Below are positions 20,086 to 28,549 of a DNA stretch of 64,000 nucleotides, one piece after another. The position numbers were made by a program, and so were the translations under genes. Numbering within the stretch: the stretch's first letter is position 1; every line of letters starts with the position of its first letter. Origin of the DNA: Nitrobacter sp. Nb-311A (GTDB lineage: Bacteria; Pseudomonadota; Alphaproteobacteria; Rhizobiales; Xanthobacteraceae). The stretch is taken from positions 161,184 to 225,183 of the forward strand of contig NZ_AAMY01000004.1 in assembly GCF_000152905.1 (NCBI RefSeq). Reading direction: 5' to 3'. The notes under the pieces were generated by a model that was not told where the DNA came from, searched no databases, and saw nothing but the letters and a program-made list of their open reading frames with translations.

Positions 20086-20676
20086 ATGAAGAAGGCCATT
20101 CTCGCCGGTGTAGCAGCGCTGTCCATCGTCGGTTCCACCGCGGTGTTCGCTCATCAGCATCACCCGTGGTCCCATCATCGCGTGCAACTCAGTCAGCAGG
20201 ACCGGACGGCCATCGCCGATGCGCGGATCGCGGCGATCCATGCCGGTCTTACTCTGACGCCGGATCAGGAGAAGCTGTGGCCGCCGGTGGAAAAGGCGAT
20301 CCGCGATTTCGCCAAGCTCCGGATCGACCGCGCCAACGCAAAGATGCAGGACAAGAAGGAGGGCAAGGACGATAACGCGCGAAAGCAGCAGGCGGCCGTT
20401 GATCAGGTGGCGCGGCTCCGCGCACACGCGGATCGCATGGCCGAGACAGCTGCAGCTTTGAAGAAGATCGCTGATGCCGCCGACCCGCTTTACAAGACCC
20501 TCGACGATGGCCAAAAGCGGCGCCTGATGGTTCTCACCCGCATGAATCACGCCTTCGGAATGGGAAGCCGGTGGCACCATCATCACTTTGACCGAAGCGG
20601 CGATCGGTTCGATCACGATGAGGACCGTGACGGGGATTCCGATCGCTCCGACCAGCAGAAGCCCGGACGCCTCTGA
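20086..20676 (+). CDS. Spy/CpxP-family periplasmic protein with His-rich tail
   Basis: 196 residues with a clear signal peptide (KKAILAGVAALSIVGSTAVF, cleaved near AFAH). The helical body contains the LTxxQ-type motif LTLTPDQEKLWPPVE, typical of Spy, CpxP and related envelope-stress or metal-resistance chaperones. Both ends are unusually rich in His and Asp (HQHHPWSHH after the signal, WHHHHFDRSGDRFDHDED near the end), which suggests metal binding. AAGGAGAG precedes the start. A monocistronic arrangement is likely, with an inverted repeat upstream and a hairpin terminator downstream. Confidence 0.78.
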   Translation: MKKAILAGVAALSIVGSTAVFAHQHHPWSHHRVQLSQQDRTAIADARIAAIHAGLTLTPDQEKLWPPVEKAIRDFAKLRIDRANAKMQDKKEGKDDNARKQQAAVDQVARLRAHADRMAETAAALKKIADAADPLYKTLDDGQKRRLMVLTRMNHAFGMGSRWHHHHFDRSGDRFDHDEDRDGDSDRSDQQKPGRL

Positions 20677-20711
20677 TCCGCCGATATACTGATAACAAGA
20701 CAGCCAGCCAT

Positions 20712-20742
20712 GAGAAGGCCGCCGGAAATCGGCGGCTTTCTC
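20712..20742 (+). terminator. Rho-independent-type hairpin after the Spy-like gene
   Basis: GCCGCCG and CGGCGGC form a stem with a GAAAT loop. Flanking GAGAAG and CTTTCTC extend the stem. It lies 36 bases after the stop codon. Confidence 0.65.
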
Positions 20743-20851
20743 GTCTCTTCGAAGGTTGTGGTGCGACAGGAGAAAGCGCTGCTACCTTGCTGGACATCGC
20801 GGGTCCGCTTTGCTAAACGACCCGCTCCTGTGAGGGAATTTCTGACAGTTC

Positions 20852-20927
<76 letters not shown>

Positions 20928-21295
20928 CCCAGTTCGCAGGAACCGAGCTCGGTGGCACATCCGTCGATTTGTCGCGCAAATTGCGGGGTTTTGGCGATCC
21001 GTTCAGTCTCAGCGCGCGTCTCTGGTCTCAAAAATCTTGCCAAAATGCGCTTTGTCTCTGCATCGAAAATTCCCGTTCCTGGCCGAGCAGCAGAGACGGG
21101 TTCGCTGACTGGGTCAGTTCGGCCGCTGCAACCAATCGGTTCAAAGGGACATAGCCGGCATCATGCTACTTTTATTGCGGGTTTGAACCGCGACGGGTCT
21201 GCCCATCTGTGCGAAAGCCTGCTTTCTCGGGGAGGCCGGAAGTGCTTCTTTCGCGACATCGAAATGGCGAAAAATCAAGAGCGCGGTGTCGCTGG
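20928..21295. other. Conserved non-coding segment between tRNA-Lys and the recombinase gene
   Basis: This stretch has no convincing gene. It begins with the perfect 12-base palindrome ACCGAGCTCGGT, 15 bases after the tRNA, and is almost identical in the second copy. As the DNA between the junction and the 3' end of the recombinase gene, it probably contains the attachment site and recombinase binding sites. This is inference from position and conservation. Confidence 0.5.
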
Positions 21296-22891
21296 TCAGA
21301 TCGGATCGAGACCTAGCGCTTCGAACTGACGATCCCATTCAAGCGGGAGCTCGCGCAGCTGTTCGAGACCGATGCCACGAGGTAACCGACCTTCAACGGC
21401 AGCCTTGGTGAGTGCGGGAGAGAGGAAGGCCAACGACAGTGTCATGTTGACGTGTCGCAGGCTGCATCGCTCGCGCGTTGCGATTGCTTGGGCATCTGTC
21501 GCCGAATCCGTAATGAGTTCATCAAGCCAGCGCCGGCCGAGGGCAATCGCTGCGACCAGCGTGGCCCGTCGCTCTAGCTTCATCGGGCGGAGCGGAACTT
21601 TTGCGGAGGTCGGGCGCAGGATTGACCGCGCTCGTTTGGATGGTGGCTTGATCCAGGGGATGATGATGGTGGAGTGGTCTTCGTCGGCGGAATTGTCCGG
21701 ATCCTGCTTCAGCTGCACAACGAGACGGTTTTGCTGGACCTCGATCCGTTCGATCAGCAAGGAGGCGTAGGTGTTGTCGATCGGGTTCGTGCTTTTGTTT
21801 CGCGGCTCCAGGACAACCTTGCGAATCTGATCGTCGACATCATGGGCAGGCACTCGAGAGACTGAACCAACTGCGGCTGTCGCTGCATTTCCGAACAGAA
21901 GCGGTCGCGAGACATAGTAGCTGTAGTGCCGACCCTTCTTCTGAGCCTGGGTCGGCGCCATGCGATGGCCGGCGTCGTCAAACATCAGACCGATCAGGAG
22001 ATGGCTGAAGGAGGTCCGGGTTCTGGTCTGATGGCTTCGCTGCACGGAGAGCATGGTCTGGACGCGGTCGAACAGGTCGCGATCAAGGATAGGTTGTTGT
22101 TCGCCAGGGCAGATCTGCCCCTTGTAGTTGACCTCGCCGACGTAAAAGCGGTTGCGCAGCAGGTGGAATAAGGCACCACAGCCGAACGGAACTCCACCTC
22201 GAATTACTCCGGTCTTGAGATGACGCCGCCTGCTGACGATGTTGCGGTCCTTAAGGTCCCGCATCAGGGCACGGACACTGCCAAGTTCGAGATAGCGGCT
22301 GAAGATGTGGCGTACCCGTTCGGCTTCTTCGGGGACGACGGCCACCTTGCCGTTCTCCATGACGTAGCCAAGGGGGAGGGGGCCTCCAACCCAGATACCC
22401 TTCTTCTTGGAGGCTGCCACCTTGTCCCGGATGCGCTCCGAGGTGACCTCTCGTTCGAACTGGGCAAAGGACAAGAGAACGTTGAGGGTCAGGCGTCCCA
22501 TGGACGTTGTGGTATTGAACTGCTGGGTGACCGAGACAAACGACACTCGATGGGCATCAAACAGCTCGACCAGCTTGGCGAAGTCGGCGAGCGAGCGGGT
22601 CAGACGATCGACCTTGTAGACCACAATGACGTCAATCTTGCGGGTTCGGATATCCTCCAGCAGATTTTGCAGCGCCGGCCGGTCGGTTGATCCGCCGGAG
22701 AAGCCGCCATCGTCATAGCGGGTCTTGACCCGCACCCAACCGGCATGGGCCTGGCTTTTGATATAGGCACTGGAAGCCTCATACTGGGCATCCAGCGAGT
22801 TGAACTCCTGGTCGAGGCCATTGTCGGTCGAGACCCGGGTATAGATACCGCACCGGACGATCTCTCGGGACAATGCTTTTCCCGCCCTCAC
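21296..22891 (-). CDS. Large serine recombinase (resolvase/invertase family), intact copy
   Basis: 531 residues. The N-terminal resolvase domain carries the nucleophile Ser21 in IYTRVSTDN and the downstream segments RYDDGGFSGGSTDRPALQNL and VYKVDRLTRSLADFAKLVEL. The recombinase domain (about residues 165-290, PLPLGYVMENGKVAVVPEEA) and a C-terminal region follow. Such enzymes integrate and excise elements without needing a tyrosine recombinase. Its 3' end points toward tRNA-Lys. The start overlaps the DUF2924 stop by four bases. A second, broken copy lies at 61390-62969, so this one is the only plausible active recombinase in the window. Confidence 0.93.
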   Translation of the reverse strand: MRAGKALSREIVRCGIYTRVSTDNGLDQEFNSLDAQYEASSAYIKSQAHAGWVRVKTRYDDGGFSGGSTDRPALQNLLEDIRTRKIDVIVVYKVDRLTRSLADFAKLVELFDAHRVSFVSVTQQFNTTTSMGRLTLNVLLSFAQFEREVTSERIRDKVAASKKKGIWVGGPLPLGYVMENGKVAVVPEEAERVRHIFSRYLELGSVRALMRDLKDRNIVSRRRHLKTGVIRGGVPFGCGALFHLLRNRFYVGEVNYKGQICPGEQQPILDRDLFDRVQTMLSVQRSHQTRTRTSFSHLLIGLMFDDAGHRMAPTQAQKKGRHYSYYVSRPLLFGNAATAAVGSVSRVPAHDVDDQIRKVVLEPRNKSTNPIDNTYASLLIERIEVQQNRLVVQLKQDPDNSADEDHSTIIIPWIKPPSKRARSILRPTSAKVPLRPMKLERRATLVAAIALGRRWLDELITDSATDAQAIATRERCSLRHVNMTLSLAFLSPALTKAAVEGRLPRGIGLEQLRELPLEWDRQFEALGLDPI

Positions 22892-23355
22892 GGCCCATCC
22901 TCCCTACCGACCGTGTTATCCCGTAGGCCAAAGAAGCGGGGGCCGTTCCAGCGGGTACCGGTGATGGCGAAGGCGATCGCCGAAAGGCTGTCATATCGTG
23001 TCCCGTCCCACAGGAAGCCATCATCAACGATGATCGCTCGCTGAGTGATGCCGTTCCATTCCCGGGACAGGATGGTGCCGGCTTTCAGCTCGACCTGGCC
23101 GCGGTCGAAGGCGACCAACTTGGCCATGACGGATTCGGGTGTCTCCTTCTCGACGATACGATCAAGGAACTGGCGAATCGCCGGATCGAGGTCGCCCGAC
23201 TGATCTGCCTGTCGCCGATAGCTGATGATGGCTGTCTGGAGATGTTTCGGAAGATGCGCCAGCGTGGACCAGCTTGACCGACGCCCCCGCGATTGCGGTC
23301 GCCGACCACCGAGATCGCGACGACGTGCGAGCTCGCCCTGCGAAGCTTTAGCCAT
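22888..23355 (-). CDS. DUF2924 domain protein
   Basis: 155 residues. A basic N-terminal 30 residues (RRRDLGGRRPQSRGRRSS) precedes the DUF2924 pattern KAGTILSREWNGITQRAIIV followed by DGFLWDGTRYDSLSAIAFAI and TGTRWNGPRFFGL. DUF2924 proteins regularly accompany large serine recombinases in alphaproteobacteria, and the stop overlaps the recombinase start here (ATGA). A role as accessory DNA-binding protein in recombination is inferred from the linkage only. The second copy is at 62966-63433. Confidence 0.85.
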   Translation of the reverse strand: MAKASQGELARRRDLGGRRPQSRGRRSSWSTLAHLPKHLQTAIISYRRQADQSGDLDPAIRQFLDRIVEKETPESVMAKLVAFDRGQVELKAGTILSREWNGITQRAIIVDDGFLWDGTRYDSLSAIAFAITGTRWNGPRFFGLRDNTVGREDGP

Positions 23356-23357
23356 CG

Positions 23358-23753
23358 TCAGGCCTGCTTCGCTGGAACGACGCGGTAGGTGCGCTGATCT
23401 GCTTCAAAGCTCGAGACCAACTCGAGCCCGAGCCTCTTGCGAACCACGCCGGCCAAAAATCCGCGCACGGAATGTTGCTGCCAACCGGAGGCGTCGGAGA
23501 GGGCGGCAATGGTCGCACCAGCCGGGTGCCTCAGAAGATCCAGCAGTTTGGCTTGCTTGTTCGTCCGTTTGCCCGCCTTTGCAGCCACGCTGACGACACC
23601 GCCTCCTACAGCTGGGCTTGAAGGAAGCGTTGCACGTTTCGTCGGCTCTCTCACCGGACGAGGTGCTGTTTTTGTCGCCTTCATTGTAGTGAGGGCCTTA
23701 CCGCGTCCGCGGCGGGTCGATAGTGGCTTCCGATTGCGGGATGACTTCTGCAT
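23358..23753 (-). CDS. DUF3489 domain protein
   Basis: 131 residues from the ATG at 23753, which aligns with the start of the second copy. The N-terminal half is a basic, Ser/Thr/Pro-rich tail. The C-terminal half is the DUF3489 winged-helix-like domain KLLDLLRHPAGATIAALSDA followed by SGWQQHSVRGFLAGVVRKRL, ending in YRVVPAKQA. It is the first gene of the three-gene module with DUF2924 and the recombinase. A DNA-binding or regulatory role is plausible. A palindrome TGCGAC-N6-GTCGCA (23772-23789) just upstream could be an autoregulatory site. Confidence 0.83.
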   Translation of the reverse strand: MQKSSRNRKPLSTRRGRGKALTTMKATKTAPRPVREPTKRATLPSSPAVGGGVVSVAAKAGKRTNKQAKLLDLLRHPAGATIAALSDASGWQQHSVRGFLAGVVRKRLGLELVSSFEADQRTYRVVPAKQA

Positions 23754-23848
23754 GGGACCCTCCGACAATAATGCGACATCAGCGTCGCACCACCCGAGGC
23801 CCCGTCAGCGATGTTGCGCTGCGGGGCCGATCCAAGGGCCATCTCACG

Positions 23849-24231
23849 CTACAGCAATGCTCGCTTCGCCCACGAAAGCCAGTCCTTTCTGCAGAATTTG
23901 AACGATGCGAATGTCGGCACATCAACGATAGCACTCCAGCGCGCGCCCTCGCTCCCCTCCGAAGGGTGCATCCGCTCGCCGCCGAACTCCTTTCGGAATG
24001 CCTCGGCGTGCTCCTCTTCGGCGAACATGAAGACCTGGTACCGCTTACGCGCGCGCGCCACGGAATGCCGCGAGCGGACAGCGACAGGCCGCGCTCGCGG
24101 CAGAAGTCCCGCAGCATCTTGTAGTTGGGGCCCGTGCACTTCCATTCTTCGAGGGCGACCCAATAGGGGTGAGCCTCATCCGTGCGACCGAATATGCCTT
24201 GAAGATGCTCACCCGAAGTGCCGCCCTGCAA
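23849..24231 (-). pseudogene. Unrecognised gene remnant with a frameshift
   Basis: Two overlapping frames complement each other. The first reads HPYWVALEEWKCTGPNYKML and continues to LSARGIPWRAR. The other continues with KRYQVFMFAEEEHAEAFRKE and FGGERMHPS. Joined, they would give a protein of about 110 residues. I do not recognise the family. The location among phage-like remnants suggests a prophage accessory gene. Confidence 0.4.
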
Positions 24232-24432
24232 ACCCTGCGGCGGTGCGGCAGAGATGTGCCATGAATTGATCCGCGCTCAGCGGTAAGTAGCCGCTGGGCG
24301 CGAAAAGGTTTCATCGAAGCGAAAATCATCTCTCTCTCCCGCCTGAGCGGGCCTTTAAGCCTCAAACGCAGTCCCCCGCGGGTAGGAAGTTTCGGGCCTT
24401 AGAACGCATTTTAGGGCGTCTGGGGAGCCGTT

Positions 24433-24667
24433 CTAGACCTTGCTCTCGAAACGCTGGATTACGAACGTGTAGAAGACGCCGGCGATGACGAGCACGCGGG
24501 CGACCGTCTCCCAGTAGCGGCGGTGACCAGCGCGCAGTACAGCCCAGCAGCGCCTAGGCTAATGGCGAGAAGGATGAGGAGCGTCTCGACCTGGCTTGCC
24601 GACCTCTGCTTGATCGCTTGTTCCACTTCACGAGCAGCAATGCCGCCGCGCCGATGATAATTGTCAT
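24433..24667 (-). pseudogene. Remnant of a small membrane protein gene
   Basis: Pieces in three frames add up to one small hydrophobic protein: MTIIIGAAALLLVKWNK, then QVETLLILLAISLGAAGLYC, then ETVARVLVIAGVFYTFVIQR and FESKV before a stop. Three membrane-like helices and the phage-remnant surroundings suggest a holin or similar, but at least two frameshifts make it non-functional. Confidence 0.4.
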
Positions 24668-24736
24668 GATGAAAATTCGATGATGGGTAATCGAAGCGCG
24701 GAGCGCCTCTACGGAAAGCCTAGCACGGCCTAGAGG

Positions 24737-25500
24737 CCGGTCAGGTGGTACTTGGCGAGCCGAAGGCCGTTTGAAACGAGCAGGGAAGCGGCCGCCTTGT
24801 CGATCGCGTATTCCCTCGCGAAGAAGGGAGCGGGGTCGGTGCTGCCTGTCGCGTCATTGCTTTCGAGCGCGTAGCAAAGCATTCATAAAATCTATGCAAG
24901 CGACTGGCCATCGGCGCTGTGGACTTCTGCGGCTCCGGCGTCGGCGACGAGACGGGATTGAGGTCCATGCCGGGCTGCGCCGCGGCCGGCTGCGGGAACG
25001 CCTGCGGGTTCTCGCGCTTGTGCATCATTATCTTCTTGACCGTCGGTGACGGGGGCCATCACGCCGGCGCTCCTATCGAACTCGTTGAGGAGCAGGAGGC
25101 CGCGGCCGAAGAAGCAGGCGTCCTATTTCCACTCGTAGTCCGCCTCGTCCTTCTGCATGACGCGGTAGTCGTGCTCGGCGAGGTCGGTGAGGTTCCGTGT
25201 CCTGGTCGCCCTCGTCGTTGCAATCGAGGACGGCGGAGAGGCGGTCGTCGTAGAGCGAGGCGAACACGGTCGGGAACGCGGTGAAGAGCAGTGGGTCGCC
25301 CACCTTGCTCTCGTCGCGCGTCTAGTTGTTGTAGAGCCTGAGGCGCCTGAGCCACTTCGCGCGCTTGGGCGCCATGAAATCGTAGCAAAGAGCTCGGCTT
25401 CGATCTGGCGAAGCAGCTTGTCGAGGCGCTCGGCCTCGGCTTTGATCTCTTCCTCGGTAGCAATCGTGTCTTCGGCGCGCTCTTCGGTGGCGGCTGTCAT
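24737..25500 (-). pseudogene. Degraded phage structural (portal-like) gene
   Basis: Overlapping frames on the minus strand read in order MTAATEERAEDTIATEEEIK, KRAKWLRRLRLYN, DESKVGDPLLFTAFPTVFAS, NLTDLAEHDYRVMQKDEADY, then FFGRGLLLLNEFD, with frameshifts and stops between. The pattern recalls phage portal or similar head proteins. This assignment is from memory of such sequences and is tentative. The first 65 bases are repeated at 34937-35000 in inverted orientation. Confidence 0.4.
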
Positions 25501-25556
25501 GCCGTAAGTGTAGCACCTTTTTGCAAAGTCAAGCTTTCGGCTGTGGTTAAGCCCGC

Positions 25557-25817
25557 TTATCGCAGCAGGTTATCGCTGGAATCTGCCTGCGCCGTCCTGC
25601 ACGCCTTCATGGCCTGCATCCCCGTCTCCGCTTCCGACCGCGTCTTGAAATAAATTTCGTCATCAACGGTGCGGGCCGCGCTCTTGGGCCTATGATCGAC
25701 AATCGCGCACTTGTTAGTGGCCGTGTCGAGCACGACGTAGTACTGGGCCGCCGCCGCAGCCTGCGCGAAGGATGCCGAAGCTGCGCATGCTAGCGCGCAT
25801 AAGGCCAGCTTCTTCAT
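25557..25817 (-). CDS. Small secreted two-Cys protein, paralogue of 34613-34879
   Basis: 86 residues. A signal peptide (MKKLALCALACAASASFAQA) is followed by a short domain, YYVVLDTATNKCAIVDHRP, then EIYFKTRSEAETGMQAMKAC. Two cysteines frame the domain. A GAGAGCAAT ribosome binding site precedes the ATG. Three relatives exist in the window: 34251-34487, 34613-34879 and a decayed copy just upstream (25944-26112). I do not recognise a named family; export to the periplasm or outside is predicted. Confidence 0.65.
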   Translation of the reverse strand: MKKLALCALACAASASFAQAAAAAQYYVVLDTATNKCAIVDHRPKSAARTVDDEIYFKTRSEAETGMQAMKACRTAQADSSDNLLR

Positions 25818-25943
25818 GATTGCTCTCCGGTGTTGAACAGGTCAAGGGGCGAACGCGGCGGCCATGCGTTCGTTCCGGTTCACAAAAGCGCATGAAAAGC
25901 CCCGCCGGAGCGAACCGGCGGGGAATCTACGGGAGCAGTCCCA

Positions 25944-26112
25944 ATGAGTGTCCGTGCACACCTTCAAGGTCTTCATGCCGGTTTCTGCTTCGGCCCTTGT
26001 TTTGAAAATTCCATTGTCGACAATGGTTGTCGTGGTCGTCGGCTTCTGGTCCACAATCCTGCACTTCTTTGTCGCCGGGTCGCGGACCACGTAGTATTCC
26101 TTTCCTCCGTTG
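25944..26112 (-). pseudogene. Decayed copy of the small secreted two-Cys protein gene
   Basis: The frame reads EYYVVRDPATKKCRIVDQKP and KTRAEAETGMKTLKVCTDTH, nearly identical to the mature part of 34251-34487. The start codon and signal peptide are gone. The ribosome-binding stretch TTCAACGGAGGAA is joined directly to GGAATACTAC, a deletion of about 85 bases relative to the intact copy. The stop codon is also lost (TGA to TGG at 25941-25943). Confidence 0.65.
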
Positions 26113-26628
26113 AACGACAGGAAACAAAATCGTTCGTTGATTAGCCCCCTCCAGTATGAGCGAGATGTTGGTCCCGTCCTTGCGGTACATCTTCATGATG
26201 TGCGCACCGCATTGATGCTCTGCCCGGCTTGCCTACCAGAAGCGGTATGTCGGATTTAGACAGGCTGATGCGGAAGAGGATGCCGCGCGCGTCCTCGGAG
26301 CGTGCCAAGCGCATCTGCTCCGGCTGGAGCACGATACCGCTTGAGTATATTGCGCAAGGATGCTTCGTCCGCACCCATGTAAAAACTTTACCAAGCCATC
26401 GATCCGTGCGGAGTCGAACCGCAGCCGCCCCTGATAAGTCGCCAGACTGAAGTCGTTGCGGATTTGCCGCGTGTCAGGGGATCGAACTCGTCTTACCGTT
26501 TGCCCGCATTCAAAGATGGACGGGCGGCGAACCTTCCTGCTCTTACTGAGCCCGCGTGCGGAGAAGTTGCTGTTCCTAAACGGAGCGCAGCATGGTAGTC
26601 CGAATGCCTTTCACTCGAGAGGAGAACC

Positions 26629-26772
26629 ATGAGCAGCATCCGGAAAGGCTGGATTATCGGAGGCGCGGTCATCGTGCTGCTGGTTATCCTTTCCACCTTG
26701 TACTATGGACGCGGCACGCATTATAAGCCGGCCGCCAATGCGCCGGCTACCGCACCGCAGACGCAGTCCTAG
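26629..26772 (+). CDS. 47-residue single-helix membrane protein
   Basis: A small gene with the strong ribosome binding site GAGAGGAGA before the ATG. The product begins MSSIRKGWIIGGAVIVLLVI and has one transmembrane helix (about residues 8-24) followed by a Tyr/Gly and Pro/Ala-rich tail ending APATAPQTQS. I recognise no family. A hairpin terminator follows within 20 bases, which supports a real transcription unit. Confidence 0.55.
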   Translation: MSSIRKGWIIGGAVIVLLVILSTLYYGRGTHYKPAANAPATAPQTQS

Positions 26773-26787
26773 GCCCACGCAAAAACG

Positions 26788-26822
26788 AAAGCCGCCAACC
26801 CCTCGCGGGCGCTGACGGCTTC
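26788..26822 (+). terminator. Hairpin after the 47-residue membrane protein gene
   Basis: AAAGCCG and CGGCTT flank an inner GC-rich stem around CCCCTCGCGGG. It starts about 16 bases after the stop codon. No strong T tract is present. Confidence 0.5.
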
Positions 26823-27179
26823 CTTCGGCACTTAACAGTTCAGCTTACGGCAGGATATCGCTCTTTGTCCTGCAGTACGAACTCACTGCCCCCGGACGAC
26901 GGGTGCCATCTTAACCGGCCTCGCGGCTGTCCTCGGTCCCGCGTCCGGCCTGCGGCGGCGCGGTGCCTTTTTTTCCTTGAATTGAGAACGTGCCGCCCGT
27001 TGCGTCTAGATCGGGGCGTTGCCGGATGCTCGGCCCGTGCCGTCGCGTTGCTCGAGCACGCGCCAGCGTTGCGCACGCGGGCCTGTGACCCGCCAACCTC
27101 CGCTCATTGCCGCATGGCTAGTCGGTTTGGCTCGGATTCATATTGTAAATAAGCCCGCATTCGCTGCGAGCTTTCTCAT

Positions 27180-27611
27180 TTACCAACCACTGCCGAAGCC
27201 AACCGAGATGCCCGGCCCGTAGCCATAGCCGCCGCCGTAATACGGATTGCCGAAGCCAACCGAAATGCCCGGCCCGTAGCCATAGCCGCCGCCGTAATAC
27301 GGATTGCCGAAGCCAACCGAAATGCCCGGCCCGTAGCCATAGCCGCCGCCGTAATACGGATTGCCGATACCAACCGAGATGCCCGGCCCATAGCCGTAGC
27401 CGCCGCCGTAATACGGACCGCCGTAGTACCTCGGAGCGTATCCCGAACTTCTGTAATACGGGTAATGCTGATGATAGCCATAGTGATGATGATGCCCATG
27501 TCCATAGTGGTGATAATGCCGATGTCCATAGTGGCGATAGTCTGCGTTTGCACTGGAAACACTGAGTAACGCGGCCGCGCCCACCGCCATCGCCAAAGAC
27601 AACTTTTTCAT
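27180..27611 (-). CDS. Secreted Gly/Tyr/His-rich repeat protein
   Basis: 143 residues. A signal peptide (MKKLSLAMAVGAAALLSVSS, cleaved near ANA) is followed by a His/Tyr block (HYGHRHYHHYGHGHHHHYGY). Four tandem copies of a 19-residue unit, PYYGGGYGYGPGISVGFGN, make up the rest, ending in a truncated unit GSGW. Such Gly/Tyr-rich repeats are found in small exported proteins of rhizobia with no known function. The His cluster could bind metal. AAAAAGTTG-type start context on the minus strand; no operon partner. Confidence 0.7.
   Translation of the reverse strand: MKKLSLAMAVGAAALLSVSSANADYRHYGHRHYHHYGHGHHHHYGYHQHYPYYRSSGYAPRYYGGPYYGGGYGYGPGISVGIGNPYYGGGYGYGPGISVGFGNPYYGGGYGYGPGISVGFGNPYYGGGYGYGPGISVGFGSGW
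27187..27415 (-). repeat. Four-copy tandem repeat of 57 bases
   Basis: In-frame 57-base units (for example at 27244 and 27301) encode the 19-residue Gly/Tyr repeat. The middle two units are almost identical in DNA, while the leftmost unit and the fourth show point changes. This suggests recent expansion by slippage or unequal crossing-over. Confidence 0.85.
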
Positions 27612-27799
27612 CTGAATACTCCGTAATGTGCCGAGTACTAATTAACGAGGACGCTCTATGTTCCTTGTCGCTATGTGTATGAACAGCCGTTCATATTCCC
27701 TCCGGCGGCTTCGGCTCCCGCCTGTCGTGAGGCTGCGTCGTTACCTGTCCCTGTCGCAATCGCCATCCGGCTGCCGCTTGATCGAGAATTGGGCGATGC

Positions 27800-28165
27800 T
27801 GCTGTTCGATGTTGGATTTGGTCAGACTGATCTTTGGAATGGTGATCGACCTGCTGCGGTCGCGAGTTGGGCTTGAGGCAGAAGTTCTGATCTTCGGGCA
27901 ACAAATCAATGTGCTGCGGCGAACTCGTCCCAGGAGAGACCTGCCTTCATCCCGATTGATCGACTGATATTGGAAGGTGTCTGCCGACTGTTTCCCAAGA
28001 TGTATGGTGCACTGGCGATCGTCCGACCGACGTGCCCAGCTTGAGCAACTCGCCATGGATCCGCGGCGCTCCCCACAGCGGGTTGGCGACGCTCATCTCG
28101 AGGATCGGCCGGCGAATTTCTAACGGCACAGTCGGTCGACCGTCATAGGCTCGGATTGCCGGCAT
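27800..28165. pseudogene. Transposase remnant scrambled by an inversion
   Basis: On the plus strand (27800-28030) the fragments LIFGMVIDLLRSRVGLEAEV, QQINVLRR and YGALAIVRP match the N-terminus of an integrase-core (DDE) transposase. The continuation is on the opposite strand at about 28036-28165: GRPTVPLEIRRPILEMSVAN and PLWGAPRIHGELLKLG. The two parts of one gene are now in inverted orientation, and frameshifts occur within both. Confidence 0.55.
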
Positions 28166-28549
28166 TTCAACAGCCTACGAACTTTGTAAGCGTGGTAAGT
28201 CGAGACAACGTCCTTTGCCTGCTTATCGGTGCGCAGACCAAGATACACAGGATGCGCATTTCGCCAGGGCTGGTCCATTCTGTGAATTTGACCTCTGCTA
28301 CAAGCTGCGGCTTCACCCCGTTGTGATCGCCTCATTTCCGGCCCGAGCTTGTCGATGTTCATCGATCCACAGCGCTCGTAATATCGCCACCCCATGCCGG
28401 CGCTCTGGCAACGATCGCATCAATAAGGAACGATGGCATCGTCACCCGGTTACCCAAGACGGCTCGTCTCTAGCCCAAGAGGCGCGATTTGCGAGGCGCG
28501 ATTTGCCCCCCTCAATTCGAAAGCAACCAGCAACTGAGGAGGAACTTAA

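Larger units (their letters stand above)
25433..26115 (-). repeat. Inverted duplication, copy A of the two-gene secreted-protein module
   Basis: This segment matches 34228-35000 in opposite orientation. It includes the two small secreted protein genes, the spacer between them and the first codons of the phage-like gene. The copies have diverged by point changes and by one deletion in copy A. Confidence 0.75.

Noticed and set aside
26407..26423. A perfect T-arm-like hairpin (TGCGG-AGTCGAA-CCGCA on the plus strand), suggesting a tRNA gene on the minus strand
   Set aside because: The acceptor, D and anticodon arms cannot be completed in the surrounding sequence and no CCA end fits.
27187..27415. 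Regular direct repeats that could be taken for a CRISPR array
   Set aside because: The 57-base units are contiguous without spacers, in frame, and encode a Gly/Tyr repeat with a signal peptide in front.
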